NCBI RefSeq assembly: GCF_900107975.1
Contig: NZ_FNVF01000001.1
Location: forward strand, 62,001 to 126,000
Length of the DNA: 64,000 bases
From: Paenibacillus sp. UNC499MF
GTDB taxonomy: Bacteria > Bacillota > Bacilli > Paenibacillales > NBRC-103111
Direction of reading: 5' to 3'
This document shows positions 8,739 to 18,868 of this stretch, one piece after another. The first letter of the stretch is position 1; each line of letters opens with the position of its first letter. A program made the position numbers and the translations under genes. The notes under the pieces were generated by a model. It did not search any database, was not told the DNA's origin, and saw only the letters and a list, made by a program, of their open reading frames with translations.

Positions 8739-10030
8739 TCCTGTGCGGAAGCGAACTGAGAAGGGGCCGCCGCCTGAGGGAGCGTGAGCAGCACCCGGGT
8801 TCCCCGGCCGGGAACGCTCGTCACCTGGACTTTGCCGCCGAACGTTTCGATGATACGGAATGCCACCATGACGCTGAGCCCCGTCCCCTTTTGTTTCGTG
8901 GAATAAAAAGGAGAGCCTAGCCGGGCGATTTCTTCCGCGCTCATCCCGATTCCGGTATCTTCAATGGAAATGCAGACGCTTTTGGTCTCCGGATAAGCTT
9001 CTATTCTTAGCCGTCCTCCATCCGGCATCGCTTCGATTCCGTTCCGCGACAGGTTCACAAGGCACTGGATTAATTTTTCCGCGTTTGCCGTGACCCATAA
9101 GGATGGGGGGGCGTGCGTTTCAAGCTGGACCCTGCTGCTGCCGGCATAGCCTTGAATGCGCTGGACCAGACCGACTATAACGCCGCTTACGGACAAAGGC
9201 TCGGTTATTTCGGCCTGGGGTTTGGCAAAGGCGAGATAGCTGGTAATGATCTGCTGGACGCGGTCCATTTCTTCGATAGCCATAGAGGTATAAATTTTTT
9301 TCTTTTCTTCGCTCACTTCGGTCTGTGATAAAATTTGCAGAAAGCCTCTGGCGACCGTCATCGGATTGCGGATTTCGTGCGCCACGGAAGCGGCCAGCTC
9401 GCTGACGACGTTAAGCTTTTCCGCCCGCTGCGATTCCAGCCGGTTGAGCCGGCTCTCCCGGATAAAACCGGACAAATAAATGACGATGGCCATAGAAATG
9501 CAGTGCAATAAAATAGAAAATGCGTGAAAGGAATAAAAATCGGAAGGAAGAGCTAACTGGTGCTTGCGATGGAAGTAAATTTGAAAAGCCATAAACGTAA
9601 AGCCCAGGCCGCCGGACAGCAGGACGGGACATAAAAAGGCGGATAACCATCCGGTTTTTTTGCACAATTTGAGGTACAGCCCGCCGAAACAGGCGCAAAT
9701 CAGCAAAAAGACAGCGTCCGTCGGAAGAGAGGCGGGAAAAACGAACCCGTGGAGAAGCAGGAGACTGGCCGTAACGGCCAATGCCGGTAGAAGTCCCCCG
9801 TACAGAAAGCTGCCGGCGAGGGGAATCATGAACAAGCTCTGCTTGATGCCGCTGCCGGAGCTGTAGGGATAAGTGGCGCACGCAAGAGCGGCCAGAATGC
9901 TGACGAGCGTCATCACAGGTTTATACGATTTTTTGCCTAACGGATTGCTTTCATCGAAGAAAGGGGACACGATGACAGGTGAACACGATATCAGGACGTT
10001 AAACAATACCTCATGGAAACTGATCGACAT
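8726..10030 (-). CDS. Membrane sensor histidine kinase, KinB-like (sporulation phosphorelay type)
   Basis: The first ~190 of 434 residues form about six hydrophobic helices of the LytS/KinB type with little extracellular sequence. The kinase core follows: H-box ELAASVAHEIRNPMT with predicted phospho-His H218, N-box CLVNLSRNGIEAM, then DTGIGM and GTGLSV ATP-lid motifs. This layout matches B. subtilis KinB, which feeds phosphate to Spo0F in sporulation. No response regulator is adjacent, as is usual for orphan phosphorelay kinases. It converges on the PBP gene with a 13-base overlap of coding ends. Assignment to the phosphorelay is inference; the kinase call itself is firm. An Sda homologue, an inhibitor of such kinases, lies 21 kb away. 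Confidence 0.85.
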   Translation of the reverse strand: MSISFHEVLFNVLISCSPVIVSPFFDESNPLGKKSYKPVMTLVSILAALACATYPYSSGSGIKQSLFMIPLAGSFLYGGLLPALAVTASLLLLHGFVFPASLPTDAVFLLICACFGGLYLKLCKKTGWLSAFLCPVLLSGGLGFTFMAFQIYFHRKHQLALPSDFYSFHAFSILLHCISMAIVIYLSGFIRESRLNRLESQRAEKLNVVSELAASVAHEIRNPMTVARGFLQILSQTEVSEEKKKIYTSMAIEEMDRVQQIITSYLAFAKPQAEITEPLSVSGVIVGLVQRIQGYAGSSRVQLETHAPPSLWVTANAEKLIQCLVNLSRNGIEAMPDGGRLRIEAYPETKSVCISIEDTGIGMSAEEIARLGSPFYSTKQKGTGLSVMVAFRIIETFGGKVQVTSVPGRGTRVLLTLPQAAAPSQFASAQDQLG

Positions 10031-10323
10031 ACGGTTCGCCTACTATCTTTAGAAGTTTATAGGAAATCCGTCCCATATCTTGGTTGAGGTTAGGACAGTA
10101 TACCTAGGCAGTTTTTTCCACAATTGTTGAGCTATGTATTACTTCGATAGACTTATACAAATTTCCTACTTGTAAAATGCCAGACCTCACATCCTGATGG
10201 GAGAAAATGAACCTGTCCTTGCGGCATGAGCACGGTTTCCCCTACAATAAACAAATAAACACGGCTATAAGCCGTGCCGAACCGCAGCAGAGGATGGACC
10301 GATAGACAGAAGGAGATTGCCGA

Positions 10324-11148
10324 ATGGACTCATTGCCGTTATTACCCGAAAAGATTACGCTCATTGACCGCTCCGGGGATCTGGATGCGGATTTACTGTT
10401 TCCGTTTGCCCTCGAAGAACTGCTCATCCGCAAAGTGGGAGAAGGAGCGGACCCCATCGTTCATTTGTGGAGACATCCTAAAGGGCTTGTGCTCGGTCTC
10501 AGGGACAGCCGGCTGCCCCTAGCCCCTCAAGCGGCGGCCAGAATAGGCCGGGAAGGAAGAGCGGTAATTGTGCGCAATTCCGGGGGAGCCGCCGTGCCGC
10601 TGGATCCGGGAGTAGTGAATGTAACTCTGATTACACCCAAGCCGGTGGGGAAAATAGATTTTCATGACGATTTCGAAACGATGTACCGTTTTCTGGGCGG
10701 TGTCCTGGCTGACTGGAACACTGGCGTTGCCAAAGGAGAAATCGCCGGTTCCTACTGTCCCGGCGATTTCGATCTGAGCGTAGGCGGCCGCAAGTTCTGC
10801 GGCATCGCCCAGCGCAGGCAGGCACGCGCGCTGTCCGTGCAGGCTTTCGTCGTCGTCGAGGGCACCGGGGCGGAGAAAGCCGCCGTGGCGCGCTCGTTTT
10901 ACGACGAGGCGGGTCAGGGCGCGGCGCCGGACAGCTACCCGGACGTGGAGCCCGGGCGCATGACGAGCCTCGCCGAGTATGCGGGCGCCGGGCTCACGTC
11001 GCCCGCGTTTTGCCGACTGACGGGAGAGTGGCTCTCCCGACAGTCGCAGGTGCGGGCAGCGGATTACCGTGAATTCGCTGCGGACGAGGACATCGCGGCG
11101 ATGATGCGCACGATGCGGGAGCGCTACGGCTTCAAAGCCGCGGACTAG
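10324..11148 (+). CDS. lipL: Octanoyl-[GcvH]:protein N-octanoyltransferase LipL
   Basis: LipL moves octanoyl groups from GcvH to E2 subunits of 2-oxoacid dehydrogenases during lipoate synthesis. The 274-residue cytoplasmic protein contains GSYCPGDFDLSVGGRKFCG, with predicted acyl-carrying C145 and conserved K157, followed by IAQRR. That pattern separates LipL from lipoate ligases LplA/LplJ. ATG 10324 follows AGAAGGAGAT-type sequence at a good distance. The gene lies 1.4 kb before the pyruvate dehydrogenase operon, whose E2 subunit is an expected substrate. The second half is noticeably more GC-rich than the first, and this continues into the gene-free stretch downstream. Confidence 0.9.
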   Translation: MDSLPLLPEKITLIDRSGDLDADLLFPFALEELLIRKVGEGADPIVHLWRHPKGLVLGLRDSRLPLAPQAAARIGREGRAVIVRNSGGAAVPLDPGVVNVTLITPKPVGKIDFHDDFETMYRFLGGVLADWNTGVAKGEIAGSYCPGDFDLSVGGRKFCGIAQRRQARALSVQAFVVVEGTGAEKAAVARSFYDEAGQGAAPDSYPDVEPGRMTSLAEYAGAGLTSPAFCRLTGEWLSRQSQVRAADYREFAADEDIAAMMRTMRERYGFKAAD

Positions 11149-11502
11149 CGGCTGCGCTGAACGGCCCGGCGGATGCGGCTTCGCGCCGGAGCCCGGCTTC
11201 ACGCGGCAGGCGGGGGCGGCCTTGAGCGCGCAGTGGTGCAGCGGGCACGTCGCTCCGGCGCTTGCCGCGTTCCCCGCGGGCCGTGCCGCTTTGACGCAGG
11301 CGCATGGCTCTGCGCTGCACCGCGGGACGCGTCAGCCTCGCGGCAGCGGGGGAGCGCGGTAAGGCCAAAGCGATGCGCGGCCTGGCGCCTTGTACTCTTC
11401 CCGCATATACAGCTTCAGCTGATGCGGAGCCAGCTGCTGGGGCAGCTGTTCGCTTCCACTTTCGAAGCCGTACACATAGACCGTGCCGCTTTCTCCGCAA
11501 GC
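11149..11502. other. Gene-free, very GC-rich stretch
   Basis: About 350 bases between lipL and the shared terminator carry no convincing gene. Several open frames cross it in both directions, but all are rich in Arg, Ala and Pro, lack ribosome sites and run across the terminator. The GC excess begins in the lipL 3' half. Nothing functional is visible. Confidence 0.6.
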
Positions 11503-11546
11503 AAAAAAACCTCCATTCCATGCAATCCGTGGAATGGAGGTTTTTT
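11503..11546. terminator. Bidirectional intrinsic terminator between lipL and esterase
   Basis: A 17-bp perfect stem (AAAAAACCTCCATTCCA and its complement) with a 9-base loop has A on one side and T on the other. It can stop transcription from lipL (plus) and from the esterase gene (minus). Confidence 0.9.
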
Positions 11547-11563
11547 GATATATGGCCCGCTGA

Positions 11564-12292
11564 TCAGCCGAAAAACTTTTCCAAAATCTCTGGAAGCTCT
11601 TTTTGCCAGAAGCCCCACACGTGCTTGCCCGGTTTCTCTTCGTAGAAGAGCCGGACGTTTTTTTGCTCAAGGAGAGCTTTCGAGAGCCGGTTTGCCTCCA
11701 CGAAGTCAAAGGTGCCGCGCTCAGTCTTGACCTCTTCCTCGTCCAACCCGATCAGCATGTACAGCTCCAGCCAGGACAGATCGCCCTCGGACTGAAGACG
11801 GCTGCGCGTCGGTTCCAAAAAAGCGCCGGAAAGGGATATAACTCTCGTAAAGAGGTGAGGATAAGTTAGGGCAAGATGCAGGGAAACCGTGCCTCCGAGG
11901 GAATCGCCGGCCAGTACGCGCTCGCTTTTGTCCGTGCGCACGGCATACTTGGACTCGACGAAGGGAAGCATTTCTTCCGCGAAAAAACGGATATAGGCTT
12001 CATGCTTTTCACCGTCCGGAGAATATTCCGATGTCCGGATTTTGACGTTTACATCGACGCCGACGATGATGGCCGGCTCCCAGCCGTGATCGAGAATGCC
12101 TGCGGTCATGGTGGTCGCTATCCGGCCGAAGTTGAAAAATTCTTCTCCGTCCTGACAGTAAATGACCGGATACGATAGGACTTCGTTATAACCGGGGGGC
12201 AGGAAAATACGCAGGGATCTTGTCGAATTAAGGTGCTTGGAGCTGATTTCCTCTTTTACAATGGTTCTTTTATAAAGTCTGGAATCGGTCAT
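11564..12292 (-). CDS. Alpha/beta-hydrolase esterase (putative esterase D / enterochelin-esterase-like)
   Basis: This 242-residue cytoplasmic hydrolase contains the nucleophile elbow GDSLGG (S131) within a segment matching the 'putative esterase' family. Other family features are LRIFLPPGYN near residue 28, the oxyanion-side block IYCQDGEEFF, and a C-terminal catalytic histidine in PGKHVWGFW (H224). The acid residue is probably D184 in IGLDEEE, but this is uncertain. There is no signal peptide. The substrate is unknown; relatives act on short acyl esters or siderophore esters. The gene is divergent from pdhA and shares the bidirectional terminator with lipL. Confidence 0.8.
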   Translation of the reverse strand: MTDSRLYKRTIVKEEISSKHLNSTRSLRIFLPPGYNEVLSYPVIYCQDGEEFFNFGRIATTMTAGILDHGWEPAIIVGVDVNVKIRTSEYSPDGEKHEAYIRFFAEEMLPFVESKYAVRTDKSERVLAGDSLGGTVSLHLALTYPHLFTRVISLSGAFLEPTRSRLQSEGDLSWLELYMLIGLDEEEVKTERGTFDFVEANRLSKALLEQKNVRLFYEEKPGKHVWGFWQKELPEILEKFFG

Positions 12293-12429
12293 AACGGGTA
12301 TCCTTTCTTTACTCCTCTAAAGGAGGTTGTATTATAATAGTGTAAAGGTTTTGTTGATCTGTATTATATATATAAAACATCTGTACTATCCCGAATCGAT
12401 ATAAGGGCGTTAATGTACCAAGTTACCTG

Positions 12430-12459
12430 TTGATATTCCATACGAAACAGGTTTATAAT
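12430..12459 (+). promoter_or_regulatory. Candidate sigma-A promoter of the pdh operon
   Basis: TTGATA (-35) and TATAAT (-10) are separated by 18 bases, about 60 bases before pdhA. The -10 is a perfect consensus. The pdhA ribosome site is GAGGTGA just before ATG 12520. Confidence 0.65.
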
Positions 12460-12507
12460 AATTAGTATAACAGAAAGTCTTTTTCCTGGCATGAAAATCA
12501 TAGATGA

Positions 12508-13587
<1,080 letters not shown>

Positions 13588-13614
13588 GAGGAACTGCTTG
13601 AAGAAACCAGCAAC

Positions 13615-13651
13615 GGTCAGCGGCCTCTTTAGACGGCCGCCAGCCTTTTTT
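13615..13651 (+). terminator. Candidate internal attenuator between pdhA and pdhB
   Basis: GCGGCC/GGCCGC forms a 6-bp stem, extended by GGT/GCC across a small internal loop, and is followed directly by TTTTTT. The 135-base pdhA–pdhB gap also leaves room for an internal promoter. Partial termination would lower pdhBCD relative to pdhA, or the hairpin may protect mRNA ends. Confidence 0.5.
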
Positions 13652-13722
13652 ACACTAAATAATCCGGTCTAAGGCCGTGTTCTCTGACAGATAGAAGAAC
13701 GATATGGGAGGCAGTAGATGTC

Positions 13723-14703
13723 ATGGCACAAATGACGATGATTCAGGCGATTCAAGACGCTATGCGCGTAGAGCTTGCAAGAGATAAGAACGTTGTGTTG
13801 TTCGGTGAAGACGTAGGCCATGTGGGCGGCGTATTCCGTGCAACGGAAGGACTCCAGAAAGAATTCGGCGAGGACCGGGTATTCGATACTCCACTGGCCG
13901 AATCCGCTATCGGCGGTCTGGCGGTAGGTATGGCGACTCAGGGCTTCCGTCCGATCGCGGAAATCCAGTTCGTGGGCTTCATTTATGAAGCACTGGACCA
14001 GATGGCCGTACAGGCAGCCCGTATGCGCTACCGTTCCGGCGGCAGCTACCAGGCTCCAATCGTATTCCGTACGCCTTTCGGCGGCGGCGTTAAGGCAGCC
14101 GAGCTTCACACGGATTCCCTGGAAGGTTTGATGATCCAGACACCGGGTATTAAAGTAGTAATTCCTTCTAACCCGTACGATGCGAAAGGTCTTATGATCG
14201 CGGCGATCCGCGACAACGATCCGGTATTCTTCATGGAACACCTGAACTTGTACCGTTCTTTCCGTCAGGAAGTTCCGGAAGGCGAATACACGGTAGAGCT
14301 GGGCAAAGCGAACGTCGTTCGCGAAGGCTCCGACGCTACGATCATCACTTACGGCGCCATGGTTCACACTTCCCTGAAAGCTGCGGAAGAGATCGAGAAA
14401 ACCCGCGGCGTGAAAGTGGAAGTTATCGACGTCCGTACGCTGATGCCTTTGGACATCGACACGATTGTCGAATCCATCAAGAAAACCAACCGTGCCATTG
14501 TGGTGCAGGAAGCACAGAAAACGTCGGGTGCTGCTGCTGAAATTATCGCACAAATCAACGAAAAGGCTATTCTGCATCTGGAAGCGCCGGTTCTCCGCGT
14601 TGCCGCTCCGGATACGGTTTATCCGTTTGCTCAAATCGAAGATCAGTGGCTTCCGACACCTGCCCGCATTATCGACGGGCTGAACCAAGTGCTGGATTTC
14701 TAA
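13723..14703 (+). CDS. pdhB: Pyruvate dehydrogenase E1 component, beta subunit
   Basis: This 326-residue beta subunit completes the E1 heterotetramer. Typical features are [18 protein letters not shown] near the N-terminus, [18 protein letters not shown], and a C-terminal transketolase domain ([14 protein letters not shown]). It has ATG 13723 with GGGAGG 11 bases upstream; the nearer ATG at 13718 is out of frame. It is followed 51 bases later by pdhC. Codon use is like that of pdhA. Confidence 0.96.
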   Translation: MAQMTMIQAIQDAMRVELARDKNVVLFGEDVGHVGGVFRATEGLQKEFGEDRVFDTPLAESAIGGLAVGMATQGFRPIAEIQFVGFIYEALDQMAVQAARMRYRSGGSYQAPIVFRTPFGGGVKAAELHTDSLEGLMIQTPGIKVVIPSNPYDAKGLMIAAIRDNDPVFFMEHLNLYRSFRQEVPEGEYTVELGKANVVREGSDATIITYGAMVHTSLKAAEEIEKTRGVKVEVIDVRTLMPLDIDTIVESIKKTNRAIVVQEAQKTSGAAAEIIAQINEKAILHLEAPVLRVAAPDTVYPFAQIEDQWLPTPARIIDGLNQVLDF

Positions 14704-14754
14704 TCCTGCCTGCGGCTCCACGAATCTACTACTCAATATAGGAGGTTGTTCTTC

Positions 14755-16092
14755 TTGGCACGTTTTGAATATAAGTTCCCGGAACTTGGCGAAGGCATTC
14801 ATGAAGGCGAAATTGTCAAAGTCAATGTTAAAGCGGGCGACAAGGTTGATGACGATACGATTCTGATGGAAGTTCAGAACGACAAAGCTGTCGTGGAAGT
14901 TCCTTGCCCGGTTAACGGCCAGATTCAGGAAGTGCTCATCAAGGAAGGCCAAGTATGCCACGTCGGCGAAGTGGTCATGATCATCGACGCGGAAGGCGAG
15001 ATTCCGGAATCGGAAACTTCCGCCGCGGCTCCTTCACCGGAAGCGGCTGCACCGGCTCCTTCCAACGCACCTTCGACTGAGCTTCCGAAGAAGGAAGACC
15101 AAGGCGCTCCGACCGCTCCGGCTCCGGAAGAAACGAAGAAATCCGAAGGCGGCAAGCCGTCCGCAGCACCTAAAGATATTCTGGCCACTCCTAGCGTACG
15201 TAAATTTGCGCGCGAGAAGGGCATCAACATCGCGGAAGTTTCCGGCACAGGCAAGAACGGCCGCATTACCCGCGAAGACATCGAAGGCTTTGTATCCGGC
15301 GGCGGCGCAGCCGCAGCAGAGGCCGGACAGCCTGCACAGGAGAAAGCGGCTCCTTCCAAAGCGGCCTCCGCACCTGCGGTACAAGGCGAGCTGGAAGAAG
15401 AGCGCATTCCGTTCAAAGGCATCCGTAAAGTGATCGCCAATGCCATGGTTAAATCCAAGCATACGGCTCCTCACGTAACGCTTATGGACGAAGTCGACGT
15501 GACACAGCTCGTGGCGCTCCGTACCAAAGCGAAGCCGCTTGCCGAGAAGAAAGGCGTTAAGCTTACTTATCTGCCGTTCATCGTTAAAGCGCTCGTGGCG
15601 GCTACCCGCCAGTTCCCGGTCATGAACGCCATGATCGACGAAGAGAAGCAGGAAATCGTCTACAAGAAATACTATAACGTGGGTATCGCGACGGATACGG
15701 ACAACGGACTTCTCGTACCTGTCATTCACCATGCGGACCGTCAAAATGTCTGGATGATTGCGGATTCCATTCGCGATCTGGCCACACGCGGCCGCGACGG
15801 CAAGCTGACTCCGCACGAAATGAAAGGCAGCACGATTACGATCACCAACATCGGATCCGCCGGCGGCATGTTCTTCACACCGGTCATCAACTATCCGGAA
15901 GTTGCCATTCTCGGCACTGGCCGTATTTCCGAGAAGCCTGTCGTGAAGAACGGCGAAATTGTCATTGCTCCGGTAATGGCCCTGTCTCTCAGCTTCGACC
16001 ACCGTCTGGTTGACGGCGCAACAGCTCAAAATTTCATGAACTATATCAAGCAGCTGCTTAACGATCCCGAGCTGCTCGTGATGGAGGTATAA
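14755..16092 (+). CDS. pdhC: Dihydrolipoamide acetyltransferase (E2 of pyruvate dehydrogenase)
   Basis: E2 forms the complex core and transfers acetyl to CoA. The 445 residues comprise one N-terminal lipoyl domain with the modified lysine in [11 protein letters not shown], an Ala/Pro/Glu-rich linker, an E1/E3-binding domain ([16 protein letters not shown]), a second Ala/Pro linker and the catalytic domain with the active-site motif [11 protein letters not shown] chose TTG 14755 because GGAGG lies nine bases upstream; the TTG at 14746 abuts the ribosome site. The lipoyl lysine is a probable target of LipL encoded 4 kb upstream. Confidence 0.95.
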   Translation: MARFEYKFPELGEGIHEGEIVKVNVKAGDKVDDDTILMEVQNDKAVVEVPCPVNGQIQEVLIKEGQVCHVGEVVMIIDAEGEIPESETSAAAPSPEAAAPAPSNAPSTELPKKEDQGAPTAPAPEETKKSEGGKPSAAPKDILATPSVRKFAREKGINIAEVSGTGKNGRITREDIEGFVSGGGAAAAEAGQPAQEKAAPSKAASAPAVQGELEEERIPFKGIRKVIANAMVKSKHTAPHVTLMDEVDVTQLVALRTKAKPLAEKKGVKLTYLPFIVKALVAATRQFPVMNAMIDEEKQEIVYKKYYNVGIATDTDNGLLVPVIHHADRQNVWMIADSIRDLATRGRDGKLTPHEMKGSTITITNIGSAGGMFFTPVINYPEVAILGTGRISEKPVVKNGEIVIAPVMALSLSFDHRLVDGATAQNFMNYIKQLLNDPELLVMEV

Positions 16093-16096
16093 AGCG

Positions 16097-17512
16097 ATGG
16101 TAGTAGGAGATGCTTCTTTAGATATTGACGTTCTGGTAATTGGTGCGGGTCCCGGCGGCTATGTGGCTGCCATCCGCGCTGCACAGCTTGGCAAAAGCGT
16201 TCTGATCGTGGACAAATCCGAATGGGGCGGCGTCTGCCTGAACCGCGGCTGTATCCCTTCCAAGGCTCTTATTTCCGCGGCTCACCAGTACGAAGCGGCT
16301 CAGCATTCCGAAGTAATGGGAGTAAGCGTGGAGAACGTTAAGCTGGACTACGCGAAAACCCAGGAGTGGAAAGCTTCCGTTGTGAAAAAGCTGACCAGCG
16401 GCGTTGCAGGCCTGCTCAAAGGCAACAAAGTGCAAATGTTCCAGGGCGAAGTCATGTTCATCAACGAAAACGAAGCACGTGTTTTCAATGAGCAGGAAGC
16501 TCCGCGCTACCGCTTCAAGCACTGCATTATCGCGACAGGTTCCCGTCCGATCGAGCTGAAGCCGTTCCCGTTCGGCGGACGTATTCTTTCCTCGACCGAA
16601 GCTTTGGAATTGAAAGAAATTCCGAAAAGCATGGTCGTAATCGGCGGCGGATACATCGGTATCGAGCTGGGTCAAACCTTTGCGAAATTCGGTACGAAAG
16701 TAACGGTACTTGAAGGTTCCGATACGGTTCTTCCGGGCTTCGAGAAAGAAATGACCCGTCTGGTTGCCAAAAACCTGGGCAAGCTGAACGTGGAAGTGTT
16801 CACGGAAGCTCTCGCTCAAAGCTCCGAGCAAACCGAGAACGACGTAACCGTAACGTTCACGGTTAAAGGCGAAGAGAAGAAAGTTACGGCCGACTACGTA
16901 CTCGTAACTGTCGGACGTCGTCCGAACACGGACGGCGAGCTTGGCCTCGACCTGATCAACGTGAAATTGACCGACCGCGGTCTGATTGAAGTTGACGAGC
17001 AGGGCCGGACAAGCATTCCGCACATCTTCGCTATCGGCGATATCGTTCCAGGCCTGGCTCTGGCTCACAAAGCTTCTTACGAAGGTAAAGTGGCGGCGGA
17101 AGCTATTGCCGGACAGCCTAGCGTTGTCGATTACAAGGCCATCCCGGCCGTTGTATTCTCCGATCCGGAGATCGCATCGGTAGGCCTTAACGAAACCGAA
17201 GCCAAAGAGAAAGGCATGAACGTTTCCGTAGGCAAGTTCCCTTATGCCGCTAACGGCCGTGCTCTTTCCCTGAACGCAACCGAAGGTTTCGTTAAAATCG
17301 TAGCGAACAAGGATACCGGTCTTGTTGTCGGTTCCCAAATCGTAGGTCCGGAAGCATCGAACCTGATTGCCGAAATCGGACTGGCGATCGAAATGGGCGC
17401 TACGCTCGAAGATATCGCTCTTACGATTCATGCTCACCCGACGCTTGGTGAGATCGTAGCCGAAGCCGCCGAAGGCGCTCTTGGCCACCCGATCCACATG
17501 CTGGGTAAATAA
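16097..17512 (+). CDS. pdhD: Dihydrolipoyl dehydrogenase (E3)
   Basis: This 471-residue FAD flavoprotein reoxidises dihydrolipoamide with NAD+. The FAD-binding [17 protein letters not shown] begins near residue 14, the redox-active disulfide is in [14 protein letters not shown], the NAD site is [13 protein letters not shown], and the C-terminal HAHPTLGE carries the catalytic His-Glu pair. The ATG lies four bases after pdhC, and the GGAGGT site is inside the pdhC stop region. A strong terminator ends the operon. Confidence 0.96.
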   Translation: MVVGDASLDIDVLVIGAGPGGYVAAIRAAQLGKSVLIVDKSEWGGVCLNRGCIPSKALISAAHQYEAAQHSEVMGVSVENVKLDYAKTQEWKASVVKKLTSGVAGLLKGNKVQMFQGEVMFINENEARVFNEQEAPRYRFKHCIIATGSRPIELKPFPFGGRILSSTEALELKEIPKSMVVIGGGYIGIELGQTFAKFGTKVTVLEGSDTVLPGFEKEMTRLVAKNLGKLNVEVFTEALAQSSEQTENDVTVTFTVKGEEKKVTADYVLVTVGRRPNTDGELGLDLINVKLTDRGLIEVDEQGRTSIPHIFAIGDIVPGLALAHKASYEGKVAAEAIAGQPSVVDYKAIPAVVFSDPEIASVGLNETEAKEKGMNVSVGKFPYAANGRALSLNATEGFVKIVANKDTGLVVGSQIVGPEASNLIAEIGLAIEMGATLEDIALTIHAHPTLGEIVAEAAEGALGHPIHMLGK

Positions 17513-17545
17513 TTTCTGATATTTTTTCTTAAAATAGACACAATT

Positions 17546-17588
17546 AGACATGCGCCGGAGATAAATTCTCTGACGCATGTCTTTTTTT
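17546..17588 (+). terminator. Intrinsic terminator of the pdh operon
   Basis: AGACATGCG pairs with CGCATGTCT around an inner GAGA/TCTC helix, followed by six further T. It lies 34 bases after pdhD. Confidence 0.9.
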
Positions 17589-17686
17589 ACAGGAATTTGA
17601 ACTAGGACCGCAGTATTAAAGAGGTAACAAATAATAGGTATACTGGCTTATATAGTCGAGTCAACCCTCTATGGAGGTGCCTCTAC

Positions 17687-18748
17687 ATCGTAAAGGAACT
17701 CATCGTCAATTTTGCTCTCCTGCTTGCTTTTCTGTTCGCCGTTAGTCAGATTTACAAAGATGAACGTTTGGATTTCACGAGACCGTGGACCCGGATAAAA
17801 ACCGGTCTGGCAACCGGTGCATTCGGAATCGTGTTGATGTATTTCAGCATTCCGATCGCCCCCTACACCATTGTTGATTTTCGAGGGTACGCCGTTTTGC
17901 TGGCGCTTCATTTCGGAGGCATTTATTCCGGATTTATTGCCGCCGTTCTCATTGCCGCGGCACGAATCGCCTTGTTCGGCGGTCCCAACTTATCCGCCTT
18001 CATCGGGGCGGCGAATGTACTTCTTATCGCTTTCGTCGGAGGCCTTGTGCTAAGAAGTGCGGACAAGCGGTACTGGCCCCGCTGGACGAAAATGATGGCG
18101 GTCCTGCTGGTCACGACCGGGGCCTCCATCTTTTCCGCCATTGGCGCGACGAGCCTGCCTATCATGCCGATTATTCTCGGTACACTGGCGGTGGGCGGAT
18201 TTTTTATCGGATATATGGTCAATTATATCGTGAGAGCCCATCAGCTTTTTCTGCTGATGAAAGAAGCGTCGCATGTCGATTTCTTGACGGGCCTGAACAA
18301 TCACCGCACGTTTGACCGGCTCTTTAACGAGCTCGTTCAATCGGCGGAGCGTAAACAGGAGGAACTGTCCCTGCTGACGCTGGATATCGATTATTTCAAA
18401 AAAATAAACGATACGTACGGACATCTTGCAGGGGATGCGGTTCTCCAGCAAATCGGGGGACTCCTGAGAGATTCGTCCCGCAGGATGGATGAAGTGTGCC
18501 GGACCGGCGGGGAAGAATTTGCCGTCCTGCTCCCGGACTGCGGCCGTAATGAAGCTTTGCACTATGCGGAGCAGATCCGCTCCAGAGTAGAGCGCAATTC
18601 CTTCCTGCTCGCAGACGGGAAGGCGATCCGCCTGACGATCTCGATCGGGGCGGCTACTTTTCCGCAGGTCTCACCCGATCTCTTAATCGAGGAAGCGGAT
18701 AAAGCGCTGTACCGTGCGAAGCATAACGGGCGCAATCAGGTTTGCTGA
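17687..18748 (+). CDS. Membrane diguanylate cyclase (LytS-like 5TM sensor plus GGDEF), probable ATC start
   Basis: The protein makes cyclic di-GMP. About 190 residues form a 5TM LytS-type sensor (VDFRGYAVLLALHFGGIYSG is characteristic), followed by a GGDEF domain with the active variant GGEEF and an intact product-inhibition site RRMD five residues before it. The true N-terminus seems to be the ATC at 17687: GGAGGTG (17673-17679) lies seven bases before it, the next residues VKELIVNFALLLAFLF form the expected first helix, and no ATG, GTG or TTG occurs in frame between 17648 and 17767. The first conventional start, TTG 17768, has no ribosome site and would delete helix 1. The cyclase call is firm; the start is inference. 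Confidence 0.8.
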   Translation: MVKELIVNFALLLAFLFAVSQIYKDERLDFTRPWTRIKTGLATGAFGIVLMYFSIPIAPYTIVDFRGYAVLLALHFGGIYSGFIAAVLIAAARIALFGGPNLSAFIGAANVLLIAFVGGLVLRSADKRYWPRWTKMMAVLLVTTGASIFSAIGATSLPIMPIILGTLAVGGFFIGYMVNYIVRAHQLFLLMKEASHVDFLTGLNNHRTFDRLFNELVQSAERKQEELSLLTLDIDYFKKINDTYGHLAGDAVLQQIGGLLRDSSRRMDEVCRTGGEEFAVLLPDCGRNEALHYAEQIRSRVERNSFLLADGKAIRLTISIGAATFPQVSPDLLIEEADKALYRAKHNGRNQVC

Positions 18749-18781
18749 CTGAACAGCGCGGTGCTAAAGTAGGAATACGAC

Positions 18782-18814
18782 AAGAGCACAGCCTCAAAGG
18801 GGCTGTGCTCTTTT
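18782..18814 (+). terminator. Intrinsic terminator after the diguanylate cyclase gene
   Basis: A 12-bp stem (AAGAGCACAGCC / GGCTGTGCTCTT) is followed by TT, 34 bases after the stop and before the convergent transporter operon. Confidence 0.85.
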
Positions 18815-18868
18815 GCCGGAACGGCGGGTTCATCTTGTCATTCTGTCCGTTTCGATATCTGTTTTAAA

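Noticed and set aside
11332-11709. A minus-strand open frame beyond the esterase gene in the GC-rich stretch
   Set aside because: It overlaps the esterase gene and crosses the bidirectional terminator; no family features are visible.
16118-17578. A 486-codon minus-strand open frame opposite pdhD
   Set aside because: It mirrors the codon bias of a highly expressed gene; the plus strand encodes complete dihydrolipoyl dehydrogenase.
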